Source of the DNA: Lactobacillus sp. W8174
Lineage (GTDB): Bacteria > Bacillota > Bacilli > Lactobacillales > Lactobacillaceae
Assembly: GCF_016100975.1 (NCBI RefSeq)
Contig: NZ_JACFRN010000001.1
Span: 1-64,000, forward strand
Direction of reading: 5' to 3'
Length of the DNA: 64,000 nucleotides
Below, in pieces: positions 50,299-60,515 of the stretch (position 1 is the first letter of the stretch; every line of letters starts with the position of its first letter). Below the pieces are notes generated by a model that was given only the letters and a program-made list of their open reading frames with translations, did not search any database and was not told the DNA's origin. Made by a program: the position numbers and the translations under genes.

Positions 50299-51045
50299 AT
50301 GGCAAGGGAAATTACTAATTGGCGTTCCTTAGGTGGTTACACTGGATTTGCAGAAAGAAAAGTAAAAGACGGTTTACTTTTTCGCTGTGGGCAATTGTAT
50401 AACTTGACTCCTTATCAAAAAGAACAAGTACAAGATAAATATCAAATTAAGAGAGTTTTTGATTTTAGGGGCGAGGAAGAAAGAAAACAATTTCCGGATT
50501 ATTTATGGTCCGGATTAGATTACGTTGTAATTGATGTTTTAAAAGATGCTCAGGTTAATCAAGCCAGTGTTGATGAAATTGTTTCTGGTAATAATCAGGC
50601 TGAAGAAGATATGCTTACCACCTATGAAGAATTAGCATTACAGAAATCTGCTCAAAATGGCTACCATCAATTTTTAATGACTATCGTAGATGATCCGGTT
50701 CCGACAGCATTTCATTGTTTTGCAGGCAAAGATCGCACAGGAGTGGCAGCAGCTTTAATTTTGAAAAGCCTGGGAGTAAGTAATGATCAAATCTTAACGG
50801 ATTATCTAAAAACTATTGAAGCGCGCAAGCAGGAAAATCAGGAAATTTTGGACTACCTAAGAGACCAATTAACAAGTTCACAATTAAAAGATGTTGCTGT
50901 AGCTTTAACGGTTCAAAAGTCATATTTAGAACGGTATTTTTCTGCCATTAGGCAAAATTATGGGGATTTTGATAATTACCTGATTAATGGACTGAATTTA
51001 CAGAGTGATTTTAAGAGCAAAATGAGGCAAATTTATTTAGTCTAA
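50299..51045 (+). CDS. Tyrosine-protein phosphatase (Y_phosphatase3 type)
   Basis: 248 residues. The signature HCFAGKDRTG holds the catalytic C140 and R146, and VFDFRG holds the family's conserved D55. N-terminal NWRSLGGY is also typical. Such enzymes hydrolyse phosphotyrosine or phosphoinositides in bacteria; the substrate is unknown here. It has its own upstream region, with GGAG before the ATG. Confidence 0.92.
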   Translation: MAREITNWRSLGGYTGFAERKVKDGLLFRCGQLYNLTPYQKEQVQDKYQIKRVFDFRGEEERKQFPDYLWSGLDYVVIDVLKDAQVNQASVDEIVSGNNQAEEDMLTTYEELALQKSAQNGYHQFLMTIVDDPVPTAFHCFAGKDRTGVAAALILKSLGVSNDQILTDYLKTIEARKQENQEILDYLRDQLTSSQLKDVAVALTVQKSYLERYFSAIRQNYGDFDNYLINGLNLQSDFKSKMRQIYLV

Positions 51046-51293
51046 AATTTAAATAAACAAAAAGATGATATGTTCCTTGAATTTTGGCACCATACCACTT
51101 TTTAAGTTTTAGACTTCCTTCACTACTAATTTTGAATAATAGTTTCATACCAATATAAAGAATGTACAATATTAGTTTCAATAGAGATTGTTTACGTATA
51201 AAAAATTTTAGCTGACAAGCTGACAATAAAGACAAAGTGAGCTAAATTTATAATAAAGGAATTTAATTATTCGACATTTATTAAGGAGAAAAA

Positions 51294-51782
51294 ATGCAAA
51301 GAGACGACTATATCAAAAATTTAAATCTTGAACCTCATCAAGAAGGTGGCTGGTTCAGGCAAGTTTATACTAGTGATGAACAGTTTTATGATGAAGACAG
51401 CAATGGGAATCGATTTTATTACACTTCAATATACTTTTTGCTTGATGATACGAGTTGTTCTCATTTTCACCGACTGAACCATGATGAAATGTGGTATTAC
51501 CACGATGGAGAAGCGATTACTATTCATTGTATTTCTCCAGATGGTAAATATTCAGCTGTTAAGTTAGGCAAAAATGTTTCAGCTGGAGAATGTATGCAGT
51601 TTAAAGTTCCCAAACACACCATTTTTGCATCTGAAGTTACTAAACCAAACAGTTTTTGTTTAGTAAGTTGTGTTGTTTCACCAGGATTTGATTATCATGA
51701 CTTTGAGATGCTTAAAAAAGCAGACTTATTAAAACAGTACCCCGGATATCAAGAGGTCATTGATCGCTTAGCAATTGACTGA
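51294..51782 (+). CDS. Cupin, DUF985 family
   Basis: 162 residues behind AAGGAG. DUF985 features are the N-terminal LEPHQEGGWFRQVY, the cupin motif SHFHRLNHDEMWYYHDGEA with its metal-binding His residues, and GFDYHDFEM near the end. The family is a small beta-barrel of uncertain role, related to sugar epimerase-type cupins. It converges with the PAP2 gene at a shared terminator. Confidence 0.9.
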   Translation: MQRDDYIKNLNLEPHQEGGWFRQVYTSDEQFYDEDSNGNRFYYTSIYFLLDDTSCSHFHRLNHDEMWYYHDGEAITIHCISPDGKYSAVKLGKNVSAGECMQFKVPKHTIFASEVTKPNSFCLVSCVVSPGFDYHDFEMLKKADLLKQYPGYQEVIDRLAID

Positions 51783-51805
51783 GCTAAATTCTAAATTGAG
51801 GTAGC

Positions 51806-51849
51806 AAAAAAGAGTTCGAATTATCACTAATTGATAAGAACTCTTTTTT
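51806..51849. terminator. Bidirectional terminator between cupin and PAP2 genes
   Basis: AAAAAAGAGTTC/GAACTCTTTTTT, a 12-bp perfect stem with an inner TTATCA/TTGATAA hairpin, has T runs on both strands. Confidence 0.9.
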
Positions 51850-51851
51850 AC

Positions 51852-52544
51852 TTAATAAATAGTACTTTGTGCTCTTTGATTTTCTAAATAATAATGGTAA
51901 AGGAAGGAATAGCCAATTAAAAGAAATGCAATTCCTTCTAAAAACCCGCCAACTACGTCAGAGGGGTAGTGAACATGGTTGAAAATCCTTGTATAACCAA
52001 TTAATATTGGAAAGCAGGCCCAAATGATGCACAATACAGTTTTTATGGCTTTATTTTTAATTAATAAAATTGTTAAAACAATTAAAATTCCAAATAATGT
52101 GGCACTGCCAACGGAATGTCCTGATGGAAAACTGTAGCCGTGAGCGGCCACAAGGTGTTGGGTAAGCGGTCTGTGACGAGCTATTGCGTGTTTGATGATC
52201 CAGTTGTAACCATTAGCCGCAATCATTGTTCCAGCAGTAAAAAATGCATAAGCAAATTTTTTGCAAAATGCCAAAACAATTACCAAGATGATCGTTTCAA
52301 TCATAATCACGTTAGTATTACCTAAATTGGTAAATGTAGTTGCAAATTTGATTGCGGCAGGATTGTTGTTGCAAATAATATTTATGACAGTTTGATCAAA
52401 TTTTTGGATAAACTGATTTTCGGAAGCAACCAAAATTGCCCACGCTGCATAAGTAATCAAGAAGATTGTAGCAGGTACTATGGTGTCTCTTTTTGTTTGA
52501 ATTGTTTTGTTCAAAAACTTTCTCCCCTTGTTTTTTTTATTCAT
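51852..52544 (-). CDS. PAP2-family membrane phosphatase
   Basis: 230 residues, about six membrane helices. The three PAP2 motifs are complete: K118-x6-R125-P126 (KHAIARHRP), P140-S-G-H143, and R186-x5-H192-x3-D196 (TRIFNHVHYPSD). It probably dephosphorylates undecaprenyl pyrophosphate or phosphatidylglycerol phosphate at the membrane. It is divergent from leuS. GGGGAG lies upstream of the ATG. Confidence 0.92.
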   Translation of the reverse strand: MNKKNKGRKFLNKTIQTKRDTIVPATIFLITYAAWAILVASENQFIQKFDQTVINIICNNNPAAIKFATTFTNLGNTNVIMIETIILVIVLAFCKKFAYAFFTAGTMIAANGYNWIIKHAIARHRPLTQHLVAAHGYSFPSGHSVGSATLFGILIVLTILLIKNKAIKTVLCIIWACFPILIGYTRIFNHVHYPSDVVGGFLEGIAFLLIGYSFLYHYYLENQRAQSTIY

Positions 52545-52566
52545 TGTGGTAAATTATAATCATTAT

Positions 52567-52790
52567 TGGTCAAAAAATAAAGATCAGGAACTAGTAGCAA
52601 TTTTGTTTTTCTATAGAGAAGAGTCGGAAGGTGCAAGACTTGAAAAATAGATTGTGAACTGAGCCTGGAACAAATCTAACGTTTGCTATCCGCGTTAAGG
52701 GGCAAGAGGTGTCGCATCTTTGGTGCGGAACTTAGGTGGTACCGCGATTATTCGTCCTATGAAAAAAATTTCATAGGACTTTTTTTATGA
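52567..52790 (+). promoter_or_regulatory. T-box leader of leuS
   Basis: The T-box core AGGTGGTACCGCG lies at 52734-52746 and the terminator stem GTCCTATGAAA/TTTCATAGGAC with T7 at 52754-52786. Uncharged leucyl-tRNA should stabilise the antiterminator and let transcription reach leuS. A CTT in the stem I region near 52638 is a candidate specifier, not proven. The 5' end is estimated from the TATAAT box at 52555-52560. Confidence 0.92.
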
Positions 52791-52799
52791 GGTAAAAAT

Positions 52800-55214
52800 A
52801 TGTACAATCACAAAGTTGTTGAAAAGAAATGGCAGGATTACTGGGAAAAAAATCAAACATTTAAAACCGGTAATGACCCGAAAAAGAAAAATTATTATGT
52901 TTTAGATATGTTTCCTTTTCCATCTGGTAAAGGACTGCATGTGGGACACCCAGAAGGATACACAGCAACCGATATTGTTGCACGAATGAAACGTAGTCAA
53001 GGCTATAATGTGCTTCATCCAATGGGCTGGGATGCTTTTGGTCTGCCAACCGAGCAATATGCTCTTCAAACTGGACAAGACCCCGCTGTTGTTACTACTG
53101 AAAATATTGCTAATTTTAAACGGCAGCTCAATACTTTGGGTTTCTCCTATGATTGGAACAGGGAACTTGCCACTTGTGATCCAAAATATTACAAATGGAC
53201 GCAATGGACTTTTGAGCAAATGTATAAAAATGGTTTGGCCTATGAGGCGGAAGCACCGGTTAACTGGTCACCTGATTTAGGTACAGTTGTTGCCAATGAA
53301 GATATTGTTGACGGTAAGACTGAACGTGGCGGCTACCCAATATATCGCCGTAACATGAAACAATGGATGTTGAGAATTACCAAATATGCTGATCGTCTTC
53401 TTGCAGGCTTGGACAATCTTGATTGGCCAGAAAACATTAAGGAAATGCAGCGGAACTGGATTGGTCGTTCAGTAGGTGCACAAATTACTTTTAAGGTTAA
53501 GAATTCCAATGAGACTTTTGACGTCTTTAGTACACGGCCAGACACTTTATTTGGTGCTACCTATGCTGTTTTAGCGCCTGAAAATAAATTAGTTCAGAAA
53601 ATAATGACTGACGGTCATAAAGATGAAGTTAACGCCTATATTAAGCAAATTGAATCTAAGTCCGACCTTGAAAGGACAGATTTAAATAAAACTAAAACTG
53701 GAGTCTTTACAGGTGCCTATGCCATTAACCCTGTAAACAACCAAGAAATTCCTATTTGGATTGCCGATTACGTTCTTGGCAGTTATGGTACTGGTGCCGT
53801 AATGGCTGTTCCAGCTCATGACACTCGTGATTATGAGTTCGCTCAGAAATTCAATTTACCAATTAAGGCTGTAATAAAGGGTGGAGACATCTCAAAAGAG
53901 GCATATACAGGTGATGGTCCACATATTGAATCAGAGTTTTTAAATGGACTCAATATTGCAGATGCTAAAGAGAAAATTGTTGCCTGGCTCACTGAGCATC
54001 ATGCTGGAGAGAAAAAAGTTAATTACAAGTTACGTGATTGGGAATTTAGTCGGCAGCGCTATTGGGGGGAGCCAATTCCAGTAATTCACTGGGAAGATGG
54101 AGAAACTACTTTAGTTCCTGAAGATGAATTGCCACTGGTTTTACCACACGCAACTGATATTAAGCCGTCAGGCACACCTGAAAGTCCTTTAGTAAACTTG
54201 AAAGACTGGGTTAATGTAGTTGATAAAAACGGCCGTAAGGGTAAACGTGAAACTAATACTATGCCTAACTGGGCAGGTTCTTCATGGTACTTCCTGCGCT
54301 TTGTTGACCCGCACAATGATAATAAATTAGCCGATTATGAAATGCTAAAGAAATGGATGCCAGTTGATCTTTATATTGGTGGCGCAGAACATGCTGTGCG
54401 GCATCTGCTTTATGCTAGATTTTGGAATATGGTTCTGTATGACTTAGGCGTTGTTCCAAATGAAGAGCCGTTCCAAAGATTATTCAATCAGGGATTAATC
54501 CTGAAAGATCATGATAAAATGTCCAAGTCGAAGGGTAATGTGGTTAACCCAGATGACGTGATCGATGAATATGGTGCAGACAGTCTAAGAATGTACGAAA
54601 TGTTCATGGGACCTCTTGATGCTTCTATTGACTGGGATGATAATGGCCCTGCTTCAACCAAGAAGTTTTTAGACAGAGTTTGGCGCTTATTTGTTAACGA
54701 TCTGGATCTCAAAGCTATTCCTCAAGAAAACATCGTAGAGGAGAACGACGGTACTTTAGATAAAATTTATAATGAAACTGTTAAAAAAGTAACTGAAGAT
54801 TTTGATGATTTACACTTTAATACCGCAATTTCTCAATTAATGGTCTTTGTTAATGCCGCACAAAAAGCTAAAACTATTCCAAGAAAATATGCAGAAGGTT
54901 TCATTACCCTCTTGGCTCCAATTGCTCCTCATATGATGGAAGAAATTTGGCAAATATTTGGTCATGATGAATCTGTGACGTTTGCAAAATGGCCAGCCTA
55001 TGACCCAGCTAAATTAGTTGAGTCGACTGTTGAAATTATGGTACAAGTTAATGGCAAATTGCGTGGGAATTTCACAGCTGCTGTTGATTTGGATAAAGAT
55101 GAAGTTCAAAAGCAGGCACTGGCTCTGCCACACGTACAGAAGTTTTTGCAAGGCAAAGATGTAAAAAAGGTCATTGTTGTACCGAATAAAATTGTCAATA
55201 TTGTAGCTAAATAA
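52800..55214 (+). CDS. leuS: Leucyl-tRNA synthetase
   Basis: 804 residues with GAGGT upstream. Class I motifs: HIGH-type HVGH (47-50, in [18 protein letters not shown]) and KMSKSKGN near residue 573. The editing (CP1) domain is present with [11 protein letters not shown] and [18 protein letters not shown]. The C-terminal domain ends in the LeuS-type VNGKLRG and [13 protein letters not shown]. It charges tRNA-Leu and removes mischarged isoleucine or norvaline. Complete. Confidence 0.98.
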   Translation: MYNHKVVEKKWQDYWEKNQTFKTGNDPKKKNYYVLDMFPFPSGKGLHVGHPEGYTATDIVARMKRSQGYNVLHPMGWDAFGLPTEQYALQTGQDPAVVTTENIANFKRQLNTLGFSYDWNRELATCDPKYYKWTQWTFEQMYKNGLAYEAEAPVNWSPDLGTVVANEDIVDGKTERGGYPIYRRNMKQWMLRITKYADRLLAGLDNLDWPENIKEMQRNWIGRSVGAQITFKVKNSNETFDVFSTRPDTLFGATYAVLAPENKLVQKIMTDGHKDEVNAYIKQIESKSDLERTDLNKTKTGVFTGAYAINPVNNQEIPIWIADYVLGSYGTGAVMAVPAHDTRDYEFAQKFNLPIKAVIKGGDISKEAYTGDGPHIESEFLNGLNIADAKEKIVAWLTEHHAGEKKVNYKLRDWEFSRQRYWGEPIPVIHWEDGETTLVPEDELPLVLPHATDIKPSGTPESPLVNLKDWVNVVDKNGRKGKRETNTMPNWAGSSWYFLRFVDPHNDNKLADYEMLKKWMPVDLYIGGAEHAVRHLLYARFWNMVLYDLGVVPNEEPFQRLFNQGLILKDHDKMSKSKGNVVNPDDVIDEYGADSLRMYEMFMGPLDASIDWDDNGPASTKKFLDRVWRLFVNDLDLKAIPQENIVEENDGTLDKIYNETVKKVTEDFDDLHFNTAISQLMVFVNAAQKAKTIPRKYAEGFITLLAPIAPHMMEEIWQIFGHDESVTFAKWPAYDPAKLVESTVEIMVQVNGKLRGNFTAAVDLDKDEVQKQALALPHVQKFLQGKDVKKVIVVPNKIVNIVAK

Positions 55215-55309
55215 AGTTAATTTTTCCTAAAGTGCAAAGTATATTTGTTGTTAATTGCCTTTTTTCATTCACAATAATATAGTTAGTAAACTAGATTTAG
55301 GGAATATTA

Positions 55310-56953
55310 ATGAGAGAAAATAATTTATCTGAAAAAAATACACAAAATACCTTCATTAAGGGCAGTGCATGGATGACTTTTGGCTCTATTACGTCACGTA
55401 TTTTAGGAGCACTCTATATTATTCCATGGTTTTATTGGATGTCACCTTACGGCAATATTGCCAATGCATTAACTGCTAGAAGTTATAATATCTATAGTAT
55501 TTTTATTTTAATATCTACAGCAGGTATTCCTGGTGCCGTTGCGAAACAGGTGGCAAAATATAATGCGCTTAATGAGTATGGTGTAGGACGTAAACTTTTT
55601 CATCGTGGTCTGATTTTGATGGTAATTTTGGGCATAATTTCTGCGACAATTATGTACTTTGCTTCGCCTTTTTTGGCTTCTAACGGCTCACAGATTGATC
55701 CCAGGCAGGTAAAAGTGATGCGTAGTCTGTCCTATGCTATCTTGATTATTCCTGTGTTAAGCATCATGAGAGGATATTTTCAGGGCTATGAGGATATGAT
55801 GCCATCGGCCATGTCTCAGTTTGTGGAACAGTTGGCGCGAGTTATCTGGATGTTGTTAACTGCTTATGTAATTATGCAGGTGCAACACGGTAACTTTGTT
55901 GATGCTGTTGTGCAGTCAAATTTAGCTGCAGCCATCGGAGCAGTTTTTGGTATAGGTATTCTAGCCTGGTTCTTATTTTCAAGGCGTAACAAGCTTAATG
56001 AATTAGTTGAAAATTCTAATAATGAAATACAAGTTTCAACATCTGCACTTTTTGCAGAAATTATTGCTCAAGCAGTTCCGTTTATTATTATTGATGCTGG
56101 TATCCAGCTTTTTTATCTGGTGGATCAATATACCTTTCATCCTATGATTGCTAATTTAATTAATGCCTCTAATAATACAATTGAGACTTGGTATGCACTT
56201 TTTGCTCTTAATGCTAACAAACTGATTATGATTATTGTTTCTCTTGCCAGCGCGATGGCAGTGACAGCAATTCCTTTATTATCAGCAGCCCACACGAAGC
56301 ACGACTTTAAAGGTATTTCTGATCAAATAGGCAATACTTTAGATCTATTTCTATTTGTCATGATTCCTGCCTCCTTTGGTATGGCAGCAATTTCTACACC
56401 AGTTTATACCATTTTTTATGGTTACGATAAATTAGGTTCAAATGTTTTATACCTTTCATCATTTACAGCAATTAGTTTAGGTTTATTCACTGTATTGATG
56501 GCGATTTTACAAGGCCTATCAGAAAATGGTCTTGCAATTAAATATTTAGTATTAGGACTAATTATTAAAATTTTGATGCAATATCCAATGATCTATTTGT
56601 TTAAGGTTTTTGGGCCCCTGATTGCTACTAATTTAGGGATGTTCGTTATTATCTTTATGGCCTTAAAACACCTTAAAGTTGGCTATAATTTCAACCAAGA
56701 TCGAACAAGAAGACGTTTTATCGGAATTACTGCGTTTTCTGTAACCATGTTTTTAATTGTTTTGGCAGTAGAAAAAGGACTTGAATTGTTCTTGAATCCT
56801 GCAAGTAGTTTGCAGTCGCTAGTAATCGTTATTGTTGCTGTTGTTATAGGCTGTTTGTTCTACGGTTTTGCAGCAATTAAATCTGACCTGGCACAAAAGA
56901 TACTGGGCGATAAAATTATTCCTATCTTAGAAAAATTGCATATTCATGCATAA
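55310..56953 (+). CDS. MurJ/YtgP-like lipid flippase (MOP family)
   Basis: 547 residues with about 14 membrane helices. The start FIKGSAWMTFGSITSRILGA, then ISTAGIPGAVAKQVAKYNAL and MRGYFQGYEDMMPSAMSQFV, match the YtgP/MurJ type of polysaccharide/lipid II flippases in Firmicutes. It likely moves lipid II across the membrane for peptidoglycan synthesis. It is 95 bp after leuS and ends before a strong terminator. Confidence 0.88.
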   Translation: MRENNLSEKNTQNTFIKGSAWMTFGSITSRILGALYIIPWFYWMSPYGNIANALTARSYNIYSIFILISTAGIPGAVAKQVAKYNALNEYGVGRKLFHRGLILMVILGIISATIMYFASPFLASNGSQIDPRQVKVMRSLSYAILIIPVLSIMRGYFQGYEDMMPSAMSQFVEQLARVIWMLLTAYVIMQVQHGNFVDAVVQSNLAAAIGAVFGIGILAWFLFSRRNKLNELVENSNNEIQVSTSALFAEIIAQAVPFIIIDAGIQLFYLVDQYTFHPMIANLINASNNTIETWYALFALNANKLIMIIVSLASAMAVTAIPLLSAAHTKHDFKGISDQIGNTLDLFLFVMIPASFGMAAISTPVYTIFYGYDKLGSNVLYLSSFTAISLGLFTVLMAILQGLSENGLAIKYLVLGLIIKILMQYPMIYLFKVFGPLIATNLGMFVIIFMALKHLKVGYNFNQDRTRRRFIGITAFSVTMFLIVLAVEKGLELFLNPASSLQSLVIVIVAVVIGCLFYGFAAIKSDLAQKILGDKIIPILEKLHIHA

Positions 56954-56971
56954 GCAAAAAGCTAATACTAA

Positions 56972-57010
56972 AACTTGGTACCGTAGTAAAAACGGTATCA
57001 AGTTTTTTCT
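56972..57010 (+). terminator. Terminator after flippase gene
   Basis: AACTTGGTACCGT/ACGGTATCAAGTT, a 13-bp stem with one GU pair, is followed by T6. Confidence 0.9.
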
Positions 57011-57061
57011 TTGGGCAAAATACATTTAGAACAATTTTATTAATGAACTTAAAAGTTAAAT

Positions 57062-57108
57062 AAAAAACTCTTCGCTAACGGAATTAAAACTCAGTAAGCA
57101 AAGAGTTT
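57062..57108 (-). terminator. Terminator after aminotransferase gene
   Basis: On the - strand AAACTCTTTGCT pairs with AGCGAAGAGTTT and is followed by T4-6. It lies 57 bp beyond the aminotransferase stop. Confidence 0.7.
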
Positions 57109-57165
57109 ATTAATTTAAACCTAAATATAATATTTATTTTATTGGCTTGAATTTTAGGCATGCAA

Positions 57166-58269
57166 TTATTTATAATTCAAAGTATAGTCTACACAGTCAA
57201 TAATCTTCTGCATACCTTCAAATAAAGCATCTTTTTCGGTAGATAGGGAAATTCTAAAGTATCTGTCTGAGTATTCCAAATCACTACCTTTGGCGACAAT
57301 TACATGAAAGTGGTCTTCTAATAGCTTATAGTATAAATCAACATCTTTGATTTCATCGGGAATTTTAATAAAGATATACAGGCCTCCCAGATACTTAGAG
57401 GAAGCAAAATACTTACTTGTAGAAAGCAAATTAGTTAGTTTTTTACCTCTTTTTCCAATCTCTTCAATATGACGGGTATATTGATCTGGTTCTTCTAAAA
57501 TTATTTCACCAATGAATTGACTAATAGTTGGGGCACTAAAAGTGATTCCCTCATTATAATAACCGTCACGCTCAATAATATCGGCAGGTGCAATCACATA
57601 GCCTAGACGTATTCCTGGGATAGCAAAAGTCTTGGAAAAACTGCTGACTAATATTTGATGAGAAATGTCAGTTGAGACTGGTTGATATTTGTAGGTGCTC
57701 GGATAGTCGCTATAAACATGATCATCAACTAGAAAAATGTTGTTTTCCTCACATAGTTTATTCAAGAAGTTACGGTCTGATTCTGATAAACTTGCGCCTG
57801 TAGGGTTATTAGGATAGTTAATGATAATAGCCTTGGTATTTCGATTTACTGCGTTTTTGATTTGGTCTTTTGGTAATGCAAAATCGGGAGCCTCTGATTT
57901 GACTATCACTGGCTTTGCTCCCACTCCTGCAATTAAATTTAAGTAAGAAGGGAAAAAGGGCGCAATAACTATAATTTCATCACTTTGAGATTTGATGATT
58001 GACTTTAAGGATAAAAATGCACCATGTAAGCATGACACTGTGATTTGGATGTTATCTACATCAATATCTTTTATGCCATATTTTTCTTTGTAATATGTCA
58101 CAATTTCTTTTCTGAGTTTTGGCAGACCCATACCCGGAGTGTACCCGTTGCCTTCTTTTGCGACTCTTTTTACCAGCTTGTCAATTATTCTTTTGTTTAT
58201 TCCAGAACGAAAATCCCCAATAGATAAGTCAATGTAATCTGATGGGAGTATATTAACGTCTAAGCTCAT
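57166..58269 (-). CDS. PLP-dependent aminotransferase, class I/II
   Basis: 367 residues. Fold type I features are YTPGMGLPKLRKEIVTYY, INYPNNPTGASLSESD, LVDDHVYSDY and the PLP lysine in SSFSKTFAIPGIRLGY. It transfers amino groups between an amino acid and an oxo acid; the substrate (aromatic, aspartate or branched chain) is not decided by sequence reading. It is a single gene on the - strand with an AAGG site upstream. Confidence 0.9.
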   Translation of the reverse strand: MSLDVNILPSDYIDLSIGDFRSGINKRIIDKLVKRVAKEGNGYTPGMGLPKLRKEIVTYYKEKYGIKDIDVDNIQITVSCLHGAFLSLKSIIKSQSDEIIVIAPFFPSYLNLIAGVGAKPVIVKSEAPDFALPKDQIKNAVNRNTKAIIINYPNNPTGASLSESDRNFLNKLCEENNIFLVDDHVYSDYPSTYKYQPVSTDISHQILVSSFSKTFAIPGIRLGYVIAPADIIERDGYYNEGITFSAPTISQFIGEIILEEPDQYTRHIEEIGKRGKKLTNLLSTSKYFASSKYLGGLYIFIKIPDEIKDVDLYYKLLEDHFHVIVAKGSDLEYSDRYFRISLSTEKDALFEGMQKIIDCVDYTLNYK

Positions 58270-58344
58270 TATATATTAACCTTTCTTTAAGTAAATTATT
58301 GTATAAATCATATTATTTAATTCGAAAAAGGTCAAATTGCATAA

Positions 58345-58397
58345 AAAATTCAAGTTTAATTCAGGCACAAATATGTAACAAATTAAACTTGAATTTT
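58345..58397 (-). terminator. Long hairpin terminator after pspC
   Basis: A 17-bp perfect inverted repeat (58345-58361 / 58381-58397) with a 19-nt loop is followed by T6 on the - strand. It ends the pspC transcript and separates it from the aminotransferase gene. Confidence 0.85.
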
Positions 58398-58429
58398 GAA
58401 CAACGCAAATAAATTTATATTTTTAAAAT

Positions 58430-58654
58430 CTAGTACTTATGAAATTCACCGTCAGGAGTGTCATTACCGTGATCCTTTTCAGGCATAACAATTGCAGCAA
58501 TAATATATAAAAGTATACCTGTAAAGAATGAAAACAATATTAAGGCTCCGCCGCCAATTCTGGTCCATGCTTTATCCCAGCCAAAATATTCTGCGACTCC
58601 GCCAAAGACACCGGAGACAATCTTATCCTCCGATTTTGTTAAACGTTTTTGCAT
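58430..58654 (-). CDS. PspC-domain small membrane protein
   Basis: 74 residues. The PspC domain is clear: KRLTKSEDKIVSGVFGGVAE, FGWDKAWTRI and one or two helices ending IAAIVMPE. Such proteins sense or buffer envelope stress in Gram-positive bacteria. AGGAGG precedes the ATG. Monocistronic. Confidence 0.92.
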   Translation of the reverse strand: MQKRLTKSEDKIVSGVFGGVAEYFGWDKAWTRIGGGALILFSFFTGILLYIIAAIVMPEKDHGNDTPDGEFHKY

Positions 58655-59003
58655 GACAATACCTCCTTTTACTATAATTTTAATACAAAAAAATCATTTA
58701 AGTACAACTGAAAACATATTTTTAAAAATAATATGTAGTTAGATCTAAGATTTTTGTAAATCACTTGCATATTATTAAGGCATTTAACAAATTTCTAAAA
58801 AATACCATTGATACTATTTTAATATTAATATAAGCTGTTAATTTTTACTAATTCTTAATTAAATTAGCTGTTGCTGCCAAGAAATCACTGCCAGTGTCAA
58901 TTAGTAAGTTTTGCATAATACACTAGTAATAAGGAAAAATAGAAAACAAAAATCGTAAAATAATTGAACAAGAGGAATTAAATAAATATTTAGGAAAAAG
59001 CAA
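58655..59003. other. AT-rich intergenic stretch
   Basis: No gene, RNA or repeat is evident in about 350 bases between pspC and the tRNA-Leu terminator. It contains the pspC promoter region and poly-A/T tracts only. Confidence 0.5.
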
Positions 59004-59033
59004 AAGAGCTAGATCCTTAATGGACTAGCTCTT
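59004..59033 (-). terminator. Terminator after tRNA-Leu
   Basis: AAGAGCTAG/CTAGCTCTT, a 9-bp perfect stem with a 12-nt loop, is followed by a short T run on the - strand. Confidence 0.65.
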
Positions 59034-59048
59034 ACTATCTTAATATGA

Positions 59049-59132
59049 TGCCCCGAAAAAGATTCGAACTTTCACTTAGTTACCTAAACAGCGACCTGAA
59101 CGCTGCGCGTCTGCCAATTCCGCCATCGGGGC
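59049..59132 (-). tRNA. tRNA-Leu (anticodon CAG)
   Basis: 84 nt class II tRNA on the - strand. Acceptor GCCCCGA/TCGGGGC, anticodon stem CAGCG/CGCTG with loop TTCAGGT (CAG), variable arm with TTTAGGTAACTAAG and T-loop TTCGAAT. It reads CUG codons. Confidence 0.94.
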
Positions 59133-59233
59133 TTATTATTTTTAGCACAGTAATAATCATACCAAAAATTTGGTAAAATGTAAGCATAAAACGTAAAATA
59201 ATCCAAAAAATATCAGGGAAGGGAGAATCATAC

Positions 59234-60514
59234 TTGAAAAAGAAAGCAAAAACCATCATTCTATTTTTTATCAGCTTTTTATTACTGGCACTTCCAGTTG
59301 ATGTGAATGCTGCTTCAAAATTGCCTGATAATTTTGATCAAGATAAAGTAGCTATCGATGCTAAAGCAGCAATAGCAATTGATAGTGAGACTGGCCAATT
59401 ATTGTATGGCAAAAATATTAATCAGCCATTGCCCATAGCTTCAATGACAAAGCTGGTAACCGCATATTTAACCCTGAAGGCAATTGATCAGGAAAAAATC
59501 AATTGGAACACTAAGGTTACGCCTACCCGGCAAATTTTTGCCGTTGCCAGTAACAGAGAGTATTCAAACGTTCCCTTGCGTATGAAGCACACGTATACGA
59601 TTAGACAATTGTATCAAGCAACTTTAATTGAATCTGCTAACGGAGCCGCAATGATGTTAGCAGAAGCAATTAGTGGTTCTCAGGTTGCGTTCGTTAAGCA
59701 AATGAGACAGCAGTTGCAAAAATGGGGCATCAAAGATGCTCGTATTTATACGACTTGTGGTTTGCCTAATAAAAGCGTAGGTAAAGATGCTTATCCTGGG
59801 GCAGGTAGAAATGATGAGAACATGTTGTCTGCCAAGGATATGGCTATTGTAGGTCAGAAATTAATACAGGATTATCCTGATGTACTTAAGACGACCAAAA
59901 TTGCTAAAATGGACTTTATTGATCAAAATATGGCAACACCAATGAGCAATTTTAACTGGATGCTAAAAGGGATGCCGCAATATCATAAAAATCTAAAAAT
60001 CGATGGTTTGAAAACAGGAACTACTGACGCTGCAGGTGCTTGTTTTATTGCAACAGCTCCTCACCGTGGTGGAAGAATCATCACTGTAATCATGGGAGCA
60101 AAACATGTTACTAACACTGATCCTGCCCGTTTTATTCAAACAGCTAAACTGCTCAATTATGTTTATCAAAAATACGAGCCCTTAGTTTTTCAGCGTAATG
60201 AAGTAATTATTGGTCACACTAATATGGCAGTTCATAATGGACAAGCAAGGCAGATAAATATTGGCATCAAAAATAAAAGTTTAATTTGGATACCACGAAA
60301 TAGTTCTAAATTTCAGGTGGGTTTAACAGCTGAAACTGTTGAAGCTCCTGTAGAAAAAGGGCAAAAAATTAACTCTTATTACTTTAAGACTGGTAAAAAT
60401 AAAATTATTTCATTGCAAAGTCCTAATGGCCTATTGTTGACCGCCCAGGCTTTAGAATCAACTAATAGAGTAAACATTTTTGTAAGGTTTTGGCGCTGGC
60501 TATTTGGAGGCTAA
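59234..60514 (+). CDS. dacA: D-alanyl-D-alanine carboxypeptidase (PBP5/DacA type)
   Basis: 426 residues from a TTG start with AAGGGAG upstream. A signal peptide ends near residue 26 (VNA-A). The serine peptidase motifs are S70-M-T-K73, S134-A-N136 and K260-T-G262. A C-terminal PBP5-like beta domain and a final amphipathic/membrane helix (VNIFVRFWRWLFGG) anchor it. It trims the terminal D-Ala from peptidoglycan stem peptides. It ends one base before the next gene. Confidence 0.95.
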   Translation: MKKKAKTIILFFISFLLLALPVDVNAASKLPDNFDQDKVAIDAKAAIAIDSETGQLLYGKNINQPLPIASMTKLVTAYLTLKAIDQEKINWNTKVTPTRQIFAVASNREYSNVPLRMKHTYTIRQLYQATLIESANGAAMMLAEAISGSQVAFVKQMRQQLQKWGIKDARIYTTCGLPNKSVGKDAYPGAGRNDENMLSAKDMAIVGQKLIQDYPDVLKTTKIAKMDFIDQNMATPMSNFNWMLKGMPQYHKNLKIDGLKTGTTDAAGACFIATAPHRGGRIITVIMGAKHVTNTDPARFIQTAKLLNYVYQKYEPLVFQRNEVIIGHTNMAVHNGQARQINIGIKNKSLIWIPRNSSKFQVGLTAETVEAPVEKGQKINSYYFKTGKNKIISLQSPNGLLLTAQALESTNRVNIFVRFWRWLFGG

Positions 60515-60515
60515 T